A stretch of 64,000 bases of DNA. Origin: an uncultured Dehalococcoidia bacterium. GTDB taxonomy: Bacteria; Chloroflexota; Dehalococcoidia; Lucifugimonadales; UBA3495. This document shows, in pieces, positions 32,169 through 40,822 of the stretch. Under the pieces are notes generated by a model, which did no database searches, was not told where the DNA came from, and saw only the letters and a program-made list of their open reading frames with translations. Positions within the stretch are counted from its first letter, which is position 1; each line of letters opens with the position of its first letter. Made by a program: the position numbers and the translations under genes. The stretch spans positions 1,178,001 to 1,242,000 of the forward strand of contig OY282456.1 in NCBI GenBank assembly GCA_958296225.1, read 5' to 3'.

Positions 32169-35120
32169 GTGCTCTGTAAGCGATACTGCTTAAATCCGTT
32201 AACGGCAGCTATCCTCGTCCTTTTGGCGGCGGCCAGTTTTCTGGCCGCCGCTCATTGGGCCGCGGCGCCCGCCTCGGCCCAAACCCCGAACTGCGTCGGC
32301 AGCATGGCGGTGGCGGCGCTTACTTCGTCCACCGCCACCAGCACGCCCATCATCCGGGACTGCCACGCGCTGCTGGCCCTCAAGGATACGCTGCGCGGCA
32401 CGGCCACGCTGAACTGGAGCACCGGCGTGCCGATGCGAGACTGGGACGGAATCGCTATCGGCAATCCCCACGGAGAGGGATGCAATCCGCCCGCCGGCGC
32501 CGGCGGCCAACGCGTCACCAGCGTCAGATTTGACAACCGCCGTAATCCCGACGCCCGGCTGGACGGGCAGGTGCCGGCCGCGTTCACCAACCTGACCGTC
32601 CTGCGCAGCATCAACCTGGAGGGCAACAGTCTGACCGGCAGCATCCCGAAAGAGCTGGGCAGTATGTCGTGCCTGCGCCGGCTGACTTTAGGCCAAAACA
32701 ACCTCACCGGCTCCATTCCCAAAGAGCTGGGCAGTCTCCATCTGACCCACAACCTTATCCTGTCCGACAACCAACTGTCCGGCAGCATACCGCCCGAGCT
32801 GGGCAACTTGACCCAGCTGCAATGGCTGTTCCTGGATGGTAACGCGCTGACCGGCTCCATTCCCAAAGAGCTGGGCAATATGGCCTCATCAACCGCCCTG
32901 CAACTGGACGGCAACCGGCTTAGCGGCCCCATCCCCAAAGAGTTGGGCAATCTCTCCGAGCTGGAAACGCTGTATCTGAGCGGCCCCGCCGGGAGCGCTG
33001 CGGACGACAGCGTCGGGCTGACCGGCAGCATCCCCAAAGAGCTGGCCGGGCTGCCCAAGTTGTGGCGGCTGGACCTGCACCGCAACCGGCTCACCGGCCC
33101 CATTCCCAAAGAGCTGGGCGAGATGCCCAGTTTAGGTTCGCTGAGTCTGTACCGCAACCGGCTGACCGGGACAATTCCGAAAGAGCTGGCTAACTTGTCT
33201 CAATTGGGGAGTCTGCTGCTGGATTACAACCGGCTCAGCGGCCCAATACCCAAAGAATTGGGCGGGCTGGCCAATCTGCGATACTTGACCATGGGCAATA
33301 ACCGGCTCACCGGGACAATTCCGCCGGAGCTGGGCAACCTGTCTGCGTTGCAGATTCTGTATCTGCATAACAACCGGCTGACCGGGGCCATTCCCCCCGC
33401 GCTGAGCCGTCTGACCAATCTGCTGTCCGGACGCACCTACTTCGACGGCAACGACTTGACCAGCGCCGTTACCCTGGCCATATCCCCCGCCGGCCTGGTG
33501 GAGGGCGACGGCGCCACCGATTTCAGCGTTACGGCCACCCTGGACGCTGGCACCGTGTGGGCGGCCGGCTTGGACAGCGACGACGTGGCCCAAAACGTAA
33601 CGATTCTGGGCTTGCCCAGCGGGACGGCTAACGCGGTGGGGTTCACCGCCACGACGACACCCTTCACCATAGCGACTGGAGCCAGCAGCGGCAGCGGCGT
33701 CCTCAAAATCACGCCGGAAGACAACGCGCAGGACAACGCCAACGAAACGATTACGGTGTCCGTGAGCGGCACGGGCGCGCCGGGCATCGCCGACACCCGG
33801 CTGATACCCGCCGCCGAGTACAGCATCGCGCTGGCCGACAACGACGAGCGCGTCACAGACCCTCCGGTTGACCCGCCTGACCCTCCAGTTGACCCGCCTG
33901 ACCCTCCAGTTGACCCGCCAAACCCGCCGGTTGACCCGCCTACCGTATTCCCAGCGCTGTCTTTGTCGCTGACGCCGCCGGCCATATCCGAGCAAGGCGG
34001 GGTCAGCGTGGTAACGGCGTCCCTGTCGGAGGCTTCGGGCGCCGCTACTACGCTAACGGTAGTTGCCGCCCCGGTGTCGCCGCCAGAGGCCGGGGACTTT
34101 TTTACACAGCAGGGGGCCACGCTGACCATCCCCGCCGGCGAAACGGCCAGCGCCGGCACGGTGACCATTACCGCCGTGAACGACGACGCCGTCACCGGAG
34201 ACCGGCAGGTCACCGTGTCAGCCACGGCAATGAATACCGACGGCGTGAACACGATGAATACGGCCCAAACGCTGACGGTAATCGATGACGACCGGCACCG
34301 GCAAGATGAAACGACGCCCACGCCCACGCCGACCGTTGCGCCCATTCCACCAACGCCAACAGCCACGCCCACACCCACGCCGGCGGCGGCGCCGACACCT
34401 ACGCCCACGCCCACGGTTGCGCCAACTCAAACCCCGACGCCAACGCCAACAGCTGTGCCCAGGCCAACACCCACGCCCACGCCCACGGTTGCACCGATAC
34501 CAGCAGCTACGCCAAGGCCGACGGTTGCGCCGACTCAAACGCCCACGCCTACGCCCACGGTTGCGCCAACTCAAACCCCGACGCCAACGCCACTGCCCGA
34601 TGACGATGATGACGACGACGATGGCGGCAATGGCAATGCCCCGGCGCCGGCGTCGCAACCGGAGCCGACGGCGGCGCCCACACCCGCGCCCGAAAATGTC
34701 GCCACCGTCGCGCCCGACCGGTTCGCCCGCAGCCAGGATGATGCCGTGTCGGACCAGGGCAGTTCGCAAACCGCCGCGCCATCCCTGACGCCGACGTTGA
34801 CGCCGACACCTACGCCGACGCCAGCGGCAACTTTGACGCCGGTTCCGACGCTTACGCCGGCGCCGCTGCCCACGCTTACGCCGGCCCCGTCCGCGACGCC
34901 GTCGCCGGCGCCATTGCCGACGGCGACGGTTGCCGCGCCGCCGGGGCCGCTGCCCACGGCAACACCGCCGCCCGTCCCGACGCCGGAATCGGAGCCGCCG
35001 CCCACGGACGACGGGGGGCTGTCGTTCCAGTGGTGGCTGCTACTGCTGCTGGCCCTTTTGCTGGCGGCTCTGATTGCGTTCATCGTCCGGCTGCTGTGGC
35101 GCCGGCGCGGGCCGGGTTAG
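32169..35120 (+). CDS. Secreted, membrane-anchored leucine-rich-repeat / Calx-beta surface protein
   Basis: 983 aa as the frame now stands from GTG 32169; the conserved start is at ATG 32095, in frame only if the C14 tract changes length. A signal peptide ([20 protein letters not shown], cleavage after ASA near residue 37) is followed by a cap with two Cys. Residues 110-420 hold about 13 LRRs of the plant type (LxxLxLxxNxLTGxIPKELGxL). Two Calx-beta-like domains follow ([14 protein letters not shown], then [16 protein letters not shown]), separated by a DPPVDPP repeat linker. The next 250 residues are a Thr/Pro-rich, wall-spanning repeat ([17 protein letters not shown]) with a poly-Asp patch. 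The C-terminus has one helix ([19 protein letters not shown]) and an Arg-rich tail. Likely an adhesin or ligand-binding surface protein. Confidence 0.85.
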   Translation: MLCKRYCLNPLTAAILVLLAAASFLAAAHWAAAPASAQTPNCVGSMAVAALTSSTATSTPIIRDCHALLALKDTLRGTATLNWSTGVPMRDWDGIAIGNPHGEGCNPPAGAGGQRVTSVRFDNRRNPDARLDGQVPAAFTNLTVLRSINLEGNSLTGSIPKELGSMSCLRRLTLGQNNLTGSIPKELGSLHLTHNLILSDNQLSGSIPPELGNLTQLQWLFLDGNALTGSIPKELGNMASSTALQLDGNRLSGPIPKELGNLSELETLYLSGPAGSAADDSVGLTGSIPKELAGLPKLWRLDLHRNRLTGPIPKELGEMPSLGSLSLYRNRLTGTIPKELANLSQLGSLLLDYNRLSGPIPKELGGLANLRYLTMGNNRLTGTIPPELGNLSALQILYLHNNRLTGAIPPALSRLTNLLSGRTYFDGNDLTSAVTLAISPAGLVEGDGATDFSVTATLDAGTVWAAGLDSDDVAQNVTILGLPSGTANAVGFTATTTPFTIATGASSGSGVLKITPEDNAQDNANETITVSVSGTGAPGIADTRLIPAAEYSIALADNDERVTDPPVDPPDPPVDPPDPPVDPPNPPVDPPTVFPALSLSLTPPAISEQGGVSVVTASLSEASGAATTLTVVAAPVSPPEAGDFFTQQGATLTIPAGETASAGTVTITAVNDDAVTGDRQVTVSATAMNTDGVNTMNTAQTLTVIDDDRHRQDETTPTPTPTVAPIPPTPTATPTPTPAAAPTPTPTPTVAPTQTPTPTPTAVPRPTPTPTPTVAPIPAATPRPTVAPTQTPTPTPTVAPTQTPTPTPLPDDDDDDDDGGNGNAPAPASQPEPTAAPTPAPENVATVAPDRFARSQDDAVSDQGSSQTAAPSLTPTLTPTPTPTPAATLTPVPTLTPAPLPTLTPAPSATPSPAPLPTATVAAPPGPLPTATPPPVPTPESEPPPTDDGGLSFQWWLLLLLALLLAALIAFIVRLLWRRRGPG

Positions 35121-35157
35121 GCCGGGGCAGCGCGCCGCGAATCGCCGGGCGGTTAGC

Positions 35158-35280
35158 GGTAGCGTTGCAATTTAGGTGGTTTAACATTCGGAACGGTAGG
35201 GGCGACCTCATGAGTCGTGCCTATGCCCGCCGTCAAAACAACGGTATCGCGCCTCAAACCACCTAAAACGAAACGCTACC
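35158..35280. mobile_element. 123-bp MITE related to the insertion sequence at 13452-14527
   Basis: Its ends match the insertion sequence's 25-bp repeats at 22 of 25 (left) and 24 of 25 (right) positions. It is flanked by a perfect 9-bp target duplication, GCGGTTAGC (35149-35157 and 35281-35289), so it moved as a unit. It has no coding capacity; the internal sequence shares nothing obvious with the transposase gene. It is probably mobilised in trans by that transposase. It lies between the LRR gene and the LLM oxidoreductase. Confidence 0.9.
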
Positions 35281-35359
35281 GCGGTTAGCGGCGCAGTAGA
35301 TTTATCCGGCCATCTTGTCTATCCTGTGCATCATCGTAAAATTGTTCCCGGAGCAGGCA

Positions 35360-36262
35360 ATGCAAATCGGCGCCATCTTTCCCCAAACCGAAATCGGCCC
35401 CGACCCGGCCGCCATCCGCGACTACGTGCAGGCCGTTGAGGCGATGCAGTTTGACTACCTGTTCATCGCCGACCACGTGCTGGGCGCCGACCCGGCCCAC
35501 CACGCCCACGTGCGCGACCATTACTATACGCATCACAGCGTCATTCACGAGTCGCTGACGACGCTGGCCTTTGTGTCGGCCGTCACGACGCGCCTCCGGC
35601 TGATTACCGGCATCCTCATCCTGCCCCAGCGTCAAACCGCCCTGGTGGCCAAGCAGGCCGCCGAGATTGACGTGCTCAGCGGCGGCCGCCTGACCCTGGG
35701 CATCGGCATAGGCTGGAACCACGTAGAGTTTGAGGCCCTGGGCGAGGATTTTACGAATCGAGGCCGCCGCTCCGAGGAGCAGATTGAGCTGATGCGCGCC
35801 CTCTGGACGCAAGACGTAGTGGACTTTGAGGGACGCTGGCACACCGTCCACGCCGCCGGCATCAAGCCCCTGCCGGTGCAGCGGCCCATCCCGGTTTGGT
35901 TCGGCGCCGGCGGTACGGCCGGCCCGGCGCCTCGCGATGTCGTCCTGCGTCGCATCGCCCGCATGGGCGACGGCTGGTTCCCCAGCTTTGGCCCCGACGA
36001 CACCGCCCGCGCCGTGCTGGACCAGATGCAGACCTACATCGCCGAGGCCGGCCGCCAGCCGTCCGACGTGGGCTTGGCCGGACGCCTGCGGATGCCCGGC
36101 AAGTCGCCGGAGGAATGGCTGGCCGAGGCCGAGGGCTGGCGCAATTTGTCTGCAACGCACATTATGGCGGAGGCGCGGCGGGGGCCGCTGTCATCGGTTG
36201 CCGGGCATATTGAGGCGATGGCACGGTTCCGCGAGGTCATTCCCGCCGGCTGGGGGCAATAA
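35360..36262 (+). CDS. LLM-class (luciferase-like, probably F420-dependent) oxidoreductase
   Basis: 300 aa from ATG 35360 with GGAGCAGG upstream; a longer frame to 35315 has no ribosome site. MQIGAIFPQTEIGPDPAAIRDYVQAVE, FIADHVLGADP, LRLITGILILPQRQTALVAKQAAEIDVLSGGRLTLGIGIGWNHVEFEALGEDFTNRGRRSEEQIELMRALWT (in overlapping order) are the LLM barrel signatures, including the GGRxxLGxGxGW motif. Proteins of this type in Chloroflexota and Actinobacteria commonly bind F420. It is a monooxygenase or dehydrogenase of unknown substrate. The MITE lies just upstream. Confidence 0.88.
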   Translation: MQIGAIFPQTEIGPDPAAIRDYVQAVEAMQFDYLFIADHVLGADPAHHAHVRDHYYTHHSVIHESLTTLAFVSAVTTRLRLITGILILPQRQTALVAKQAAEIDVLSGGRLTLGIGIGWNHVEFEALGEDFTNRGRRSEEQIELMRALWTQDVVDFEGRWHTVHAAGIKPLPVQRPIPVWFGAGGTAGPAPRDVVLRRIARMGDGWFPSFGPDDTARAVLDQMQTYIAEAGRQPSDVGLAGRLRMPGKSPEEWLAEAEGWRNLSATHIMAEARRGPLSSVAGHIEAMARFREVIPAGWGQ

Positions 36263-36265
36263 CCC

Positions 36266-37135
36266 CTAGCGGGAACCCGTAGTATAGGGCGTATCTCCCA
36301 ATGGATGGTCGGCCCACTTGCCGGCTTCCACCGCCGTCAAAAAGTCAGCCACCAGCTGATTGAACAGAGCCGGCTCCTCCAGGTTGATGGCGTGGCCGCA
36401 TTGGGGCAGCGTTGCCAGCCCGCTGCGGGGGATGGCGCGTTTCATCATTATCGCCGGCTCTACGCAAGGGTCATCCTCGTCGCCAATCATAATCAGCGTC
36501 GGCACCTGCAGCTGATTCAGCTGCGGGATTAGCCGGTCAATCGTAGGCCGCCGGAGCTGCACTCCCCGGAAGGTGTAGGCCGCGCCGCGGGCGTTGTGGC
36601 CCAGCAGCAGGCGCATAAACTCCTCATAGCCGCGCGGGTCTTTGCGCCGCAGCTGCACCCGTGTCGGGCCGCTGCCATAGTCCTTCATCACCGGCGGCGT
36701 GCCTTCGGCCAGCATCCGGGCGGCCATGGCCTCGCCGCCGGCGCGGAACGCCTCATTGTGCGTGGTGCCGGAGCCGGCCGACGCTACGACGATAGCCCGG
36801 CAACGCGCGGGGTAACGCAGCGCAAAGCTCAGCGCCACGCTGCCGCCCATAGACAGCCCGCCGATGTACGCCTGCGCGATGCCCAGGTGGTCCATCAAGC
36901 GGCGCAGGTCCTCAATGGTAATGTCCTGCGAGTACGCCTCCGGGTCGTCCGGCACGTCCGAGGGCGGATAGCCCCGGTCGTTGTAGGTGATAACTTGATA
37001 GCGGTGGCTGAAATAGCGCACCTGCTGCTCCCAGCTTTCGTAAGAGCCGGCGAATTCGTGGCTCCAGATGAGCGGAAATCCCGACCCGGTAGTCTGGTAA
37101 AAGATATGAACGCCGTCAGAGTCAAAAGTGGGCAT
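36266..37135 (-). CDS. Alpha/beta hydrolase
   Basis: 289 aa. LIWSHEFAGSYESWEQQVRYF is the oxyanion-hole region, GLSMGGSVALSFALRYP the nucleophile elbow (Ser in GxSxG near residue 99), then PTLIMIGDEDDPCVEP (acid Asp) and LPQCGHAINLEEP (His). The family spans esterases, haloperoxidase-like and C-C hydrolases. It converges with the LLM gene, three bases apart. It could act on esters or lactones; the substrate is unknown. Confidence 0.88.
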   Translation of the reverse strand: MPTFDSDGVHIFYQTTGSGFPLIWSHEFAGSYESWEQQVRYFSHRYQVITYNDRGYPPSDVPDDPEAYSQDITIEDLRRLMDHLGIAQAYIGGLSMGGSVALSFALRYPARCRAIVVASAGSGTTHNEAFRAGGEAMAARMLAEGTPPVMKDYGSGPTRVQLRRKDPRGYEEFMRLLLGHNARGAAYTFRGVQLRRPTIDRLIPQLNQLQVPTLIMIGDEDDPCVEPAIMMKRAIPRSGLATLPQCGHAINLEEPALFNQLVADFLTAVEAGKWADHPLGDTPYTTGSR

Positions 37136-37185
37136 TAGCGCGCTCCCGTAGGTTTCGCAACGTGACCAGGTGAATGGAAATCCGG

Positions 37186-37740
37186 CTACCGGCGCCGGCG
37201 GAACAGCCGCCAGACGGGGATGCTGAACCCCGGCAGCAGGTCGCCGCCGTCCAGAATATCATCCTCGCCCAATACCTCCGGCTCCGCGCCGGGGCGATAC
37301 CTGGTGATGCTGACCGGATTCGGGTTAGCGGCCCATACTTCCCGGCTGCCGTAGTTGAGCCACATCGCGGCCCTCTCGGCCATCTCTCGCGGCGTATCGT
37401 TGGGCGATTTGACTTCCACTGCCAAATCAGGAATCAGGCTGGGATAGCCGGCGATGGCCTCGGTAATGCGCCCGGGCGCAATCCAGGCTATGTCGGGAGC
37501 GCGTACCGTGTCGGGGTCAGACTCCAGCCGGAATCCGGCGTTCTCAACTACCGCCCCGTAGTCATTTTCCTCACAGTAGCCGGTTATTGCGTAGGCAAAC
37601 CGATTGGTCACAGCACCGTGTCTATACCCTGGCGGCGGCATTTTTTCCGTCAACACTCCCCGCGCCAGCTCGTACCGATACCCGTCGTCGGGCATAGCCA
37701 GCAATTCCGCGGCGGTTATCAACTTGGTCGTAGTGGTCAT
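37186..37740 (-). CDS. Uma2-family (DUF820) protein, third copy
   Basis: 184 aa. ITAAELLAMPDDGYRYELARGVLTEKMPPPGYRHG, then VRAPDIAWIAPGR, YPSLIPDLAVEVKSPNDTPREMAERAAMWLNYGSREVWAANPN show the Uma2 core with the PDLAVEVKS acidic/Lys triad. It is more diverged from the 24-25 kb pair, so it is not a recent copy. The gene is on its own, 45 bases upstream of the hydrolase. Confidence 0.85.
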   Translation of the reverse strand: MTTTTKLITAAELLAMPDDGYRYELARGVLTEKMPPPGYRHGAVTNRFAYAITGYCEENDYGAVVENAGFRLESDPDTVRAPDIAWIAPGRITEAIAGYPSLIPDLAVEVKSPNDTPREMAERAAMWLNYGSREVWAANPNPVSITRYRPGAEPEVLGEDDILDGGDLLPGFSIPVWRLFRRRR

Positions 37741-37793
37741 GTTGCACCGGGCCGTCAGGAGTGGTTAGTGTCCGCATTGTAGCATAAGTAAAT

Positions 37794-37819
37794 GGCCCCT
37801 CTCCGTCAGGAAAGGGGCC
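37794..37819 (-). terminator. Terminator of the BNR-repeat gene
   Basis: GGCCCCT (37794-37800) pairs with AGGGGCC (37813-37819) over a 12-nt loop. On the minus strand the stem is followed by ATTTACTT, a modest T-rich tail. Confidence 0.5.
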
Positions 37820-37843
37820 GTGCTTGCTGGTTGTGCGCAAAGC

Positions 37844-38830
37844 CTAGTCGTTGGGCGTCAGCGCCACGGAGCGGATTTCGCCAAACTCCTTTTGCAGCTT
37901 CTCCCAGTTGTCGCCGCCGTCGGCGCTGACGTACACGTAGCCGTAGATGCTGGCGGCCACCATCACGTCGGACACGTTGGGGCTGGCGGCGAACCAGTAC
38001 ACCACCGAGTTGGGCGTCTGCGACATTGTGGGAGCGTCCCACGAACCGCCGGCGTCCCGGGTGCGGCGGATGGCGCCGGTTACGCCGGGGATGGTGTCGC
38101 CGTTGCCGACGAACATCACGCTGGCGTTGTCGGGCCTGATGACCATGCCCCGGCAGTAGGAGCGGGTGTCCTCGGCATGGAAGCGGGGGAACTCGTGCAG
38201 TTCCCAGCTCTCGCCCTCGTCGGTGCTGGTGGAGATGCCGAAGGGGGTGGTGCAGTAGATGGCGGCGTCGGGGCCGGGCTTGAGGGCCATGCCGTGGATG
38301 TCGCCGTGGAAGGGGTCGGGGCCGAGGTCGGGCAGGCGCGTCCAGTTGTCGCCGCCGTCCAGGCTGCGATACACGCCGTCCACCTCAATGCCGGCCCACA
38401 CGGTGCGGGTGTCCCGCGGGTCCACGATGATGTTGGTGGTGCGCGGAATCCCGATGGGACAGGGCATCCGCACGCCCAAATCCAGCGACTCCCAGGACTG
38501 GCCGCCGTCGCGGGAGCGGAAAGCGTTGGGCCGCGTGCCGACGAACACCGTATCCGAGTCGTCCGGGTCCACGCCCACCGACCAGATTTGCAGGTCGTCC
38601 ATGGGCGATTCAACGTACTCCCAGGTAAAGCCGTTGTCGTTGGAGCGGAACAGGCCGTTGTCGGAACCGGCGTAGATGCGGTGCCGGTGGTTGGGGTCAA
38701 CGGCCAGCGCGCGGATATTGCACTCGGTAGGCAGCGGGTTGCGGATGCGGTTCCAGCTTTCGCCGCCGTCGGGGCTGACCGACAGCCCACCCCCCACGGT
38801 GCCGACGCTGATAGTGTAATTTCCAGCCAT
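37844..38830 (-). CDS. BNR/Asp-box beta-propeller protein (sialidase-like fold)
   Basis: 328 aa from ATG 38830 behind GAGGAGG. Regular Asp-box-like repeats SxDGGxxW occur about every 45-60 residues (SPDGGESWNRI, SNDNGFTWEYV, SRDGGQSWESL, SLDGGDNWTRL, STDEGESWELH, TRDAGGSWDAP, SADGGDNWEKL), giving a seven-bladed propeller. The catalytic residues of sialidases cannot be confirmed, and there is no signal peptide, so function is unknown. A paralogue is at 59929-60918 with the same repeat order and the same C-terminal end (EISSVMWFPN there). Confidence 0.85.
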   Translation of the reverse strand: MAGNYTISVGTVGGGLSVSPDGGESWNRIRNPLPTECNIRALAVDPNHRHRIYAGSDNGLFRSNDNGFTWEYVESPMDDLQIWSVGVDPDDSDTVFVGTRPNAFRSRDGGQSWESLDLGVRMPCPIGIPRTTNIIVDPRDTRTVWAGIEVDGVYRSLDGGDNWTRLPDLGPDPFHGDIHGMALKPGPDAAIYCTTPFGISTSTDEGESWELHEFPRFHAEDTRSYCRGMVIRPDNASVMFVGNGDTIPGVTGAIRRTRDAGGSWDAPTMSQTPNSVVYWFAASPNVSDVMVAASIYGYVYVSADGGDNWEKLQKEFGEIRSVALTPND

Positions 38831-38948
38831 AATAACCTCCTCAACTGCGCGCAAAGCGTAACGCAGGATGCAGACCGGCGGCGGGATGCCGCACGGGGGC
38901 ATCATAACATAACGGGGGCGGGAGCGTTGCGCCGCAAGTCGGGCCGGC

Positions 38949-38954
38949 TATAAT
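38949..38954 (+). promoter_or_regulatory. -10 box just before a start codon
   Basis: TATAAT, nine bases before ATG 38964, between divergent genes. It implies a leader of only one or two bases. Confidence 0.5.
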
Positions 38955-38963
38955 AGGCGCCGG

Positions 38964-39512
38964 ATGATGCCGCGGCCGATGCTTAACTTGAACGAACTGA
39001 GCGCCGGCAACGTCCCGGCCATCACCCCGGCCATGGGGGCGGCGCTGGCCGAGGCCGGCGGCGTGTGCCTGGAATCGCAGGGCCATACGCCGGGCGTCCG
39101 GCTCATTGTGCAAGGCTGCCGGGACGGCAGCTATGGGCTTACCTGGCATCCGGTTAGCGAGCAGGCCCGGCGCAGTTGGAACGACGAACGCAAAGCCACC
39201 GAGATGGGCGCTGAGGGAATTGCGATTTTGGTTGCAGATATCGCAATAGGGTACTCGGCAATTGAAGCTTCACGTCAAGGCACTGGTTTCGACTATTGGT
39301 TAGGCGATGAAACGAATGCTACGTTCCAGCGTAAAGCCGGGTTGGAAATATCCGGCATCCGGCAGGGCAATGACAGCATGGTTAGGCGTCGGGTAAGCGA
39401 GAAGTTGCGACAGACGGAACGCCCGGAAAACCCTGACCTGCCGGTTTACGTTATCGTGGTAGAATTTGGGAGACCTTTAGCGGAGGTTCAAAAAAATGAG
39501 CGCGATGAATGA
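38964..39512 (+). CDS. Conserved unknown protein, first of a gene pair
   Basis: 182 aa. Its best-preserved part (RRSWNDERKATEMGAEGIAILVADIAIGYSAIE, ASRQGTGFDYWLG, KAGLEISGIRQGND and LPVYVIVVEFG, each a separate motif) belongs to a widespread family seen in cyanobacteria and Chloroflexota, with no assigned function. An N-terminal hydrophobic segment is followed by VCLESQGHTPGVRLIVQGC, with a Cys. In those genomes it is regularly followed by a small helical gene, as here. The pair arrangement, with overlapping reading frames, recalls toxin-antitoxin or effector-immunity pairs, but nothing supports one role over another. Confidence 0.7.
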   Translation: MMPRPMLNLNELSAGNVPAITPAMGAALAEAGGVCLESQGHTPGVRLIVQGCRDGSYGLTWHPVSEQARRSWNDERKATEMGAEGIAILVADIAIGYSAIEASRQGTGFDYWLGDETNATFQRKAGLEISGIRQGNDSMVRRRVSEKLRQTERPENPDLPVYVIVVEFGRPLAEVQKNERDE

Positions 39513-39858
39513 TTTCCACCACCAAGCTATGGAAGCCGCATTTCTCGCCGACTTGGCCCGTGGCCGGGACGGCGACGAGGAAAAAGCCACGGCGCTGTTC
39601 GCCCAAGCCCTTGACCTGGAGCTCAAAGCTTTGGCGGAACTAACCGAGCCTATCGAGCCAACCCACTCGATATTTCACCGCAGCGCCGGCTGGCTGGCCC
39701 TGGACTGCAACCAACCCCGCCTGGCCGAAAAACTGGCCTGCAAAGCCCTGGCCGGCGACCCGCCCGCCCCCATCGATGAACAACTGCGGGAGCTGCTGGA
39801 CGCAACCCACGCCAGGCTGCGCCCGGAGCGCGCCGCCGCAGCTACGGCAGCCGATTAG
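39496..39858 (+). CDS. Small helical partner protein (second of the pair)
   Basis: 120 aa; it overlaps the previous gene by 17 bases and has GGAGGT at 39482-39487. DFHHQAMEAAFLADLARGRDGDEEKATALFAQALDLELKALAEL and HSIFHRSAGWLALDCNQPRLAEKLACKALAGDPPAPIDEQLRELL suggest a TPR-like helical hairpin set (described in overlapping motifs). It has no membrane helix. The same two-gene neighbourhood is familiar from other bacteria. Role unknown. Confidence 0.7.
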   Translation: MSAMNDFHHQAMEAAFLADLARGRDGDEEKATALFAQALDLELKALAELTEPIEPTHSIFHRSAGWLALDCNQPRLAEKLACKALAGDPPAPIDEQLRELLDATHARLRPERAAAATAAD

Positions 39859-39880
39859 CCGCCCGCCATGCCCCGGCAAA

Positions 39881-40336
39881 CTACTCGCCGTGTTTCGCCA
39901 GCAACTCCCGGACGGCGGGGATAATCTCGTCGGGGACCTGGACAGAGGTTTTGCCTTTCAGTTGCATTTGCAGTTCAGCTTCGTCTTCCTCGGTCCAATT
40001 TGCCTCTTCATCTTCCATCTCGGCGATGAGGCGCTGCACTCGTTCCGAGTTCCAGCCAGGCGGAAAGTTGCCCTCTTGCGGGGTTGGTTGCTTTGCCGGA
40101 GTTGGGGCTGGGTCATCAATGCCGGCAGCCGGTCGGTCATGCTCGGCTTGGGCGACAAGCTGCCCAATGAAGCCCGTCAGCTCGGCAGGCACTATTAGGT
40201 GCGTGTAGCCTTCCTGCCCATGGGCGGCTTCATAGTGAGCGACCCATTCTTCTTCGGTCAGCGAGTCGTAGAACTCGATAATTTCCCGCACCTGTTGGGC
40301 ATCCCATCCCGGCGGGTATACGTTAGGGTCCTTCAT
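39881..40336 (-). CDS. Unknown acidic protein with a duplicated PPGW motif
   Basis: 151 aa from ATG 40336 behind GGAGGAGGAG. The protein contains two related segments: YPPGWDAQQVREIIEFYDSL near the start and FPPGWNSERVQRLIAEMEDE near residue 85. Each is a PPGW loop followed by a helix, and each leads into an acidic stretch. It has no signal peptide. A DUF2281-like or antitoxin-like role is possible, but I cannot assign a family. Confidence 0.55.
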   Translation of the reverse strand: MKDPNVYPPGWDAQQVREIIEFYDSLTEEEWVAHYEAAHGQEGYTHLIVPAELTGFIGQLVAQAEHDRPAAGIDDPAPTPAKQPTPQEGNFPPGWNSERVQRLIAEMEDEEANWTEEDEAELQMQLKGKTSVQVPDEIIPAVRELLAKHGE

Positions 40337-40363
40337 CGCCCGCTCCTCCTCCTGCGCCACTGA

Positions 40364-40822
40364 TTAGTTAGTGCGATGACCTTGGTCTTCCATGAAACGT
40401 TTGACTATCCGAACCATCAACATTTCGTTTCGCAATACAAGCCCAAGTACCAACACTGTTGCAAACGTCAAAACTATCAGCCATAGGTTCCACAACAATC
40501 CATTACCACCGAGAAAAAATCCCACCACGGACATCGCCGAGACAAATAGACCTGCGTACACGCAGTGCATCAAGTAGGCCAGCACATCGTGATGGTATCC
40601 GCTACGGAGAGCCATTCGTAACACCGTTGAGCCGCGCATACCCAGCAGCATATTGCGCTGTGTGGCGGCAAATCCGGCGACCACGATTCCGAACGTCAAC
40701 GTACCAGCAGGCAACGATTTAGGGACTGCTCCGGCACCATAGTTGAATACCACGATTGCAGCTCCAGCGGCTACAATCGTGGCTGACAAAAATGGGAGCA
40801 GTCGCTCTGTCTTGGCTGACAT
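40364..40822 (-). CDS. Four-helix membrane protein of a two-gene low-GC cassette
   Basis: 152 aa with about four hydrophobic helices (LSATIVAAGAAIVVFNYGAG, LTFGIVVAGFAATQRN, LAYLMHCVYAGLFVSAMSVVGFFLGG, and NLWLIVLTFATVLVLGLVL). Its ATG overlaps the stop of the upstream gene by one base (TAATG), so the two are translationally coupled. Base composition is visibly less GC-rich than its neighbours, a sign of horizontal transfer. It lies in a run of accessory genes next to a DNA methyltransferase. I do not recognise a family; a membrane effector of a defence pair is a guess. Confidence 0.65.
   Translation of the reverse strand: MSAKTERLLPFLSATIVAAGAAIVVFNYGAGAVPKSLPAGTLTFGIVVAGFAATQRNMLLGMRGSTVLRMALRSGYHHDVLAYLMHCVYAGLFVSAMSVVGFFLGGNGLLWNLWLIVLTFATVLVLGLVLRNEMLMVRIVKRFMEDQGHRTN

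Noticed and set aside
32199-34809. Minus-strand frames opposite the LRR gene
   Set aside because: Shadow of the Thr/Pro repeat; no start site or family.
37820-38953. 377-aa plus-strand frame rich in His/Val/Gly
   Set aside because: It is the reverse of the BNR-propeller gene; low-complexity shadow.
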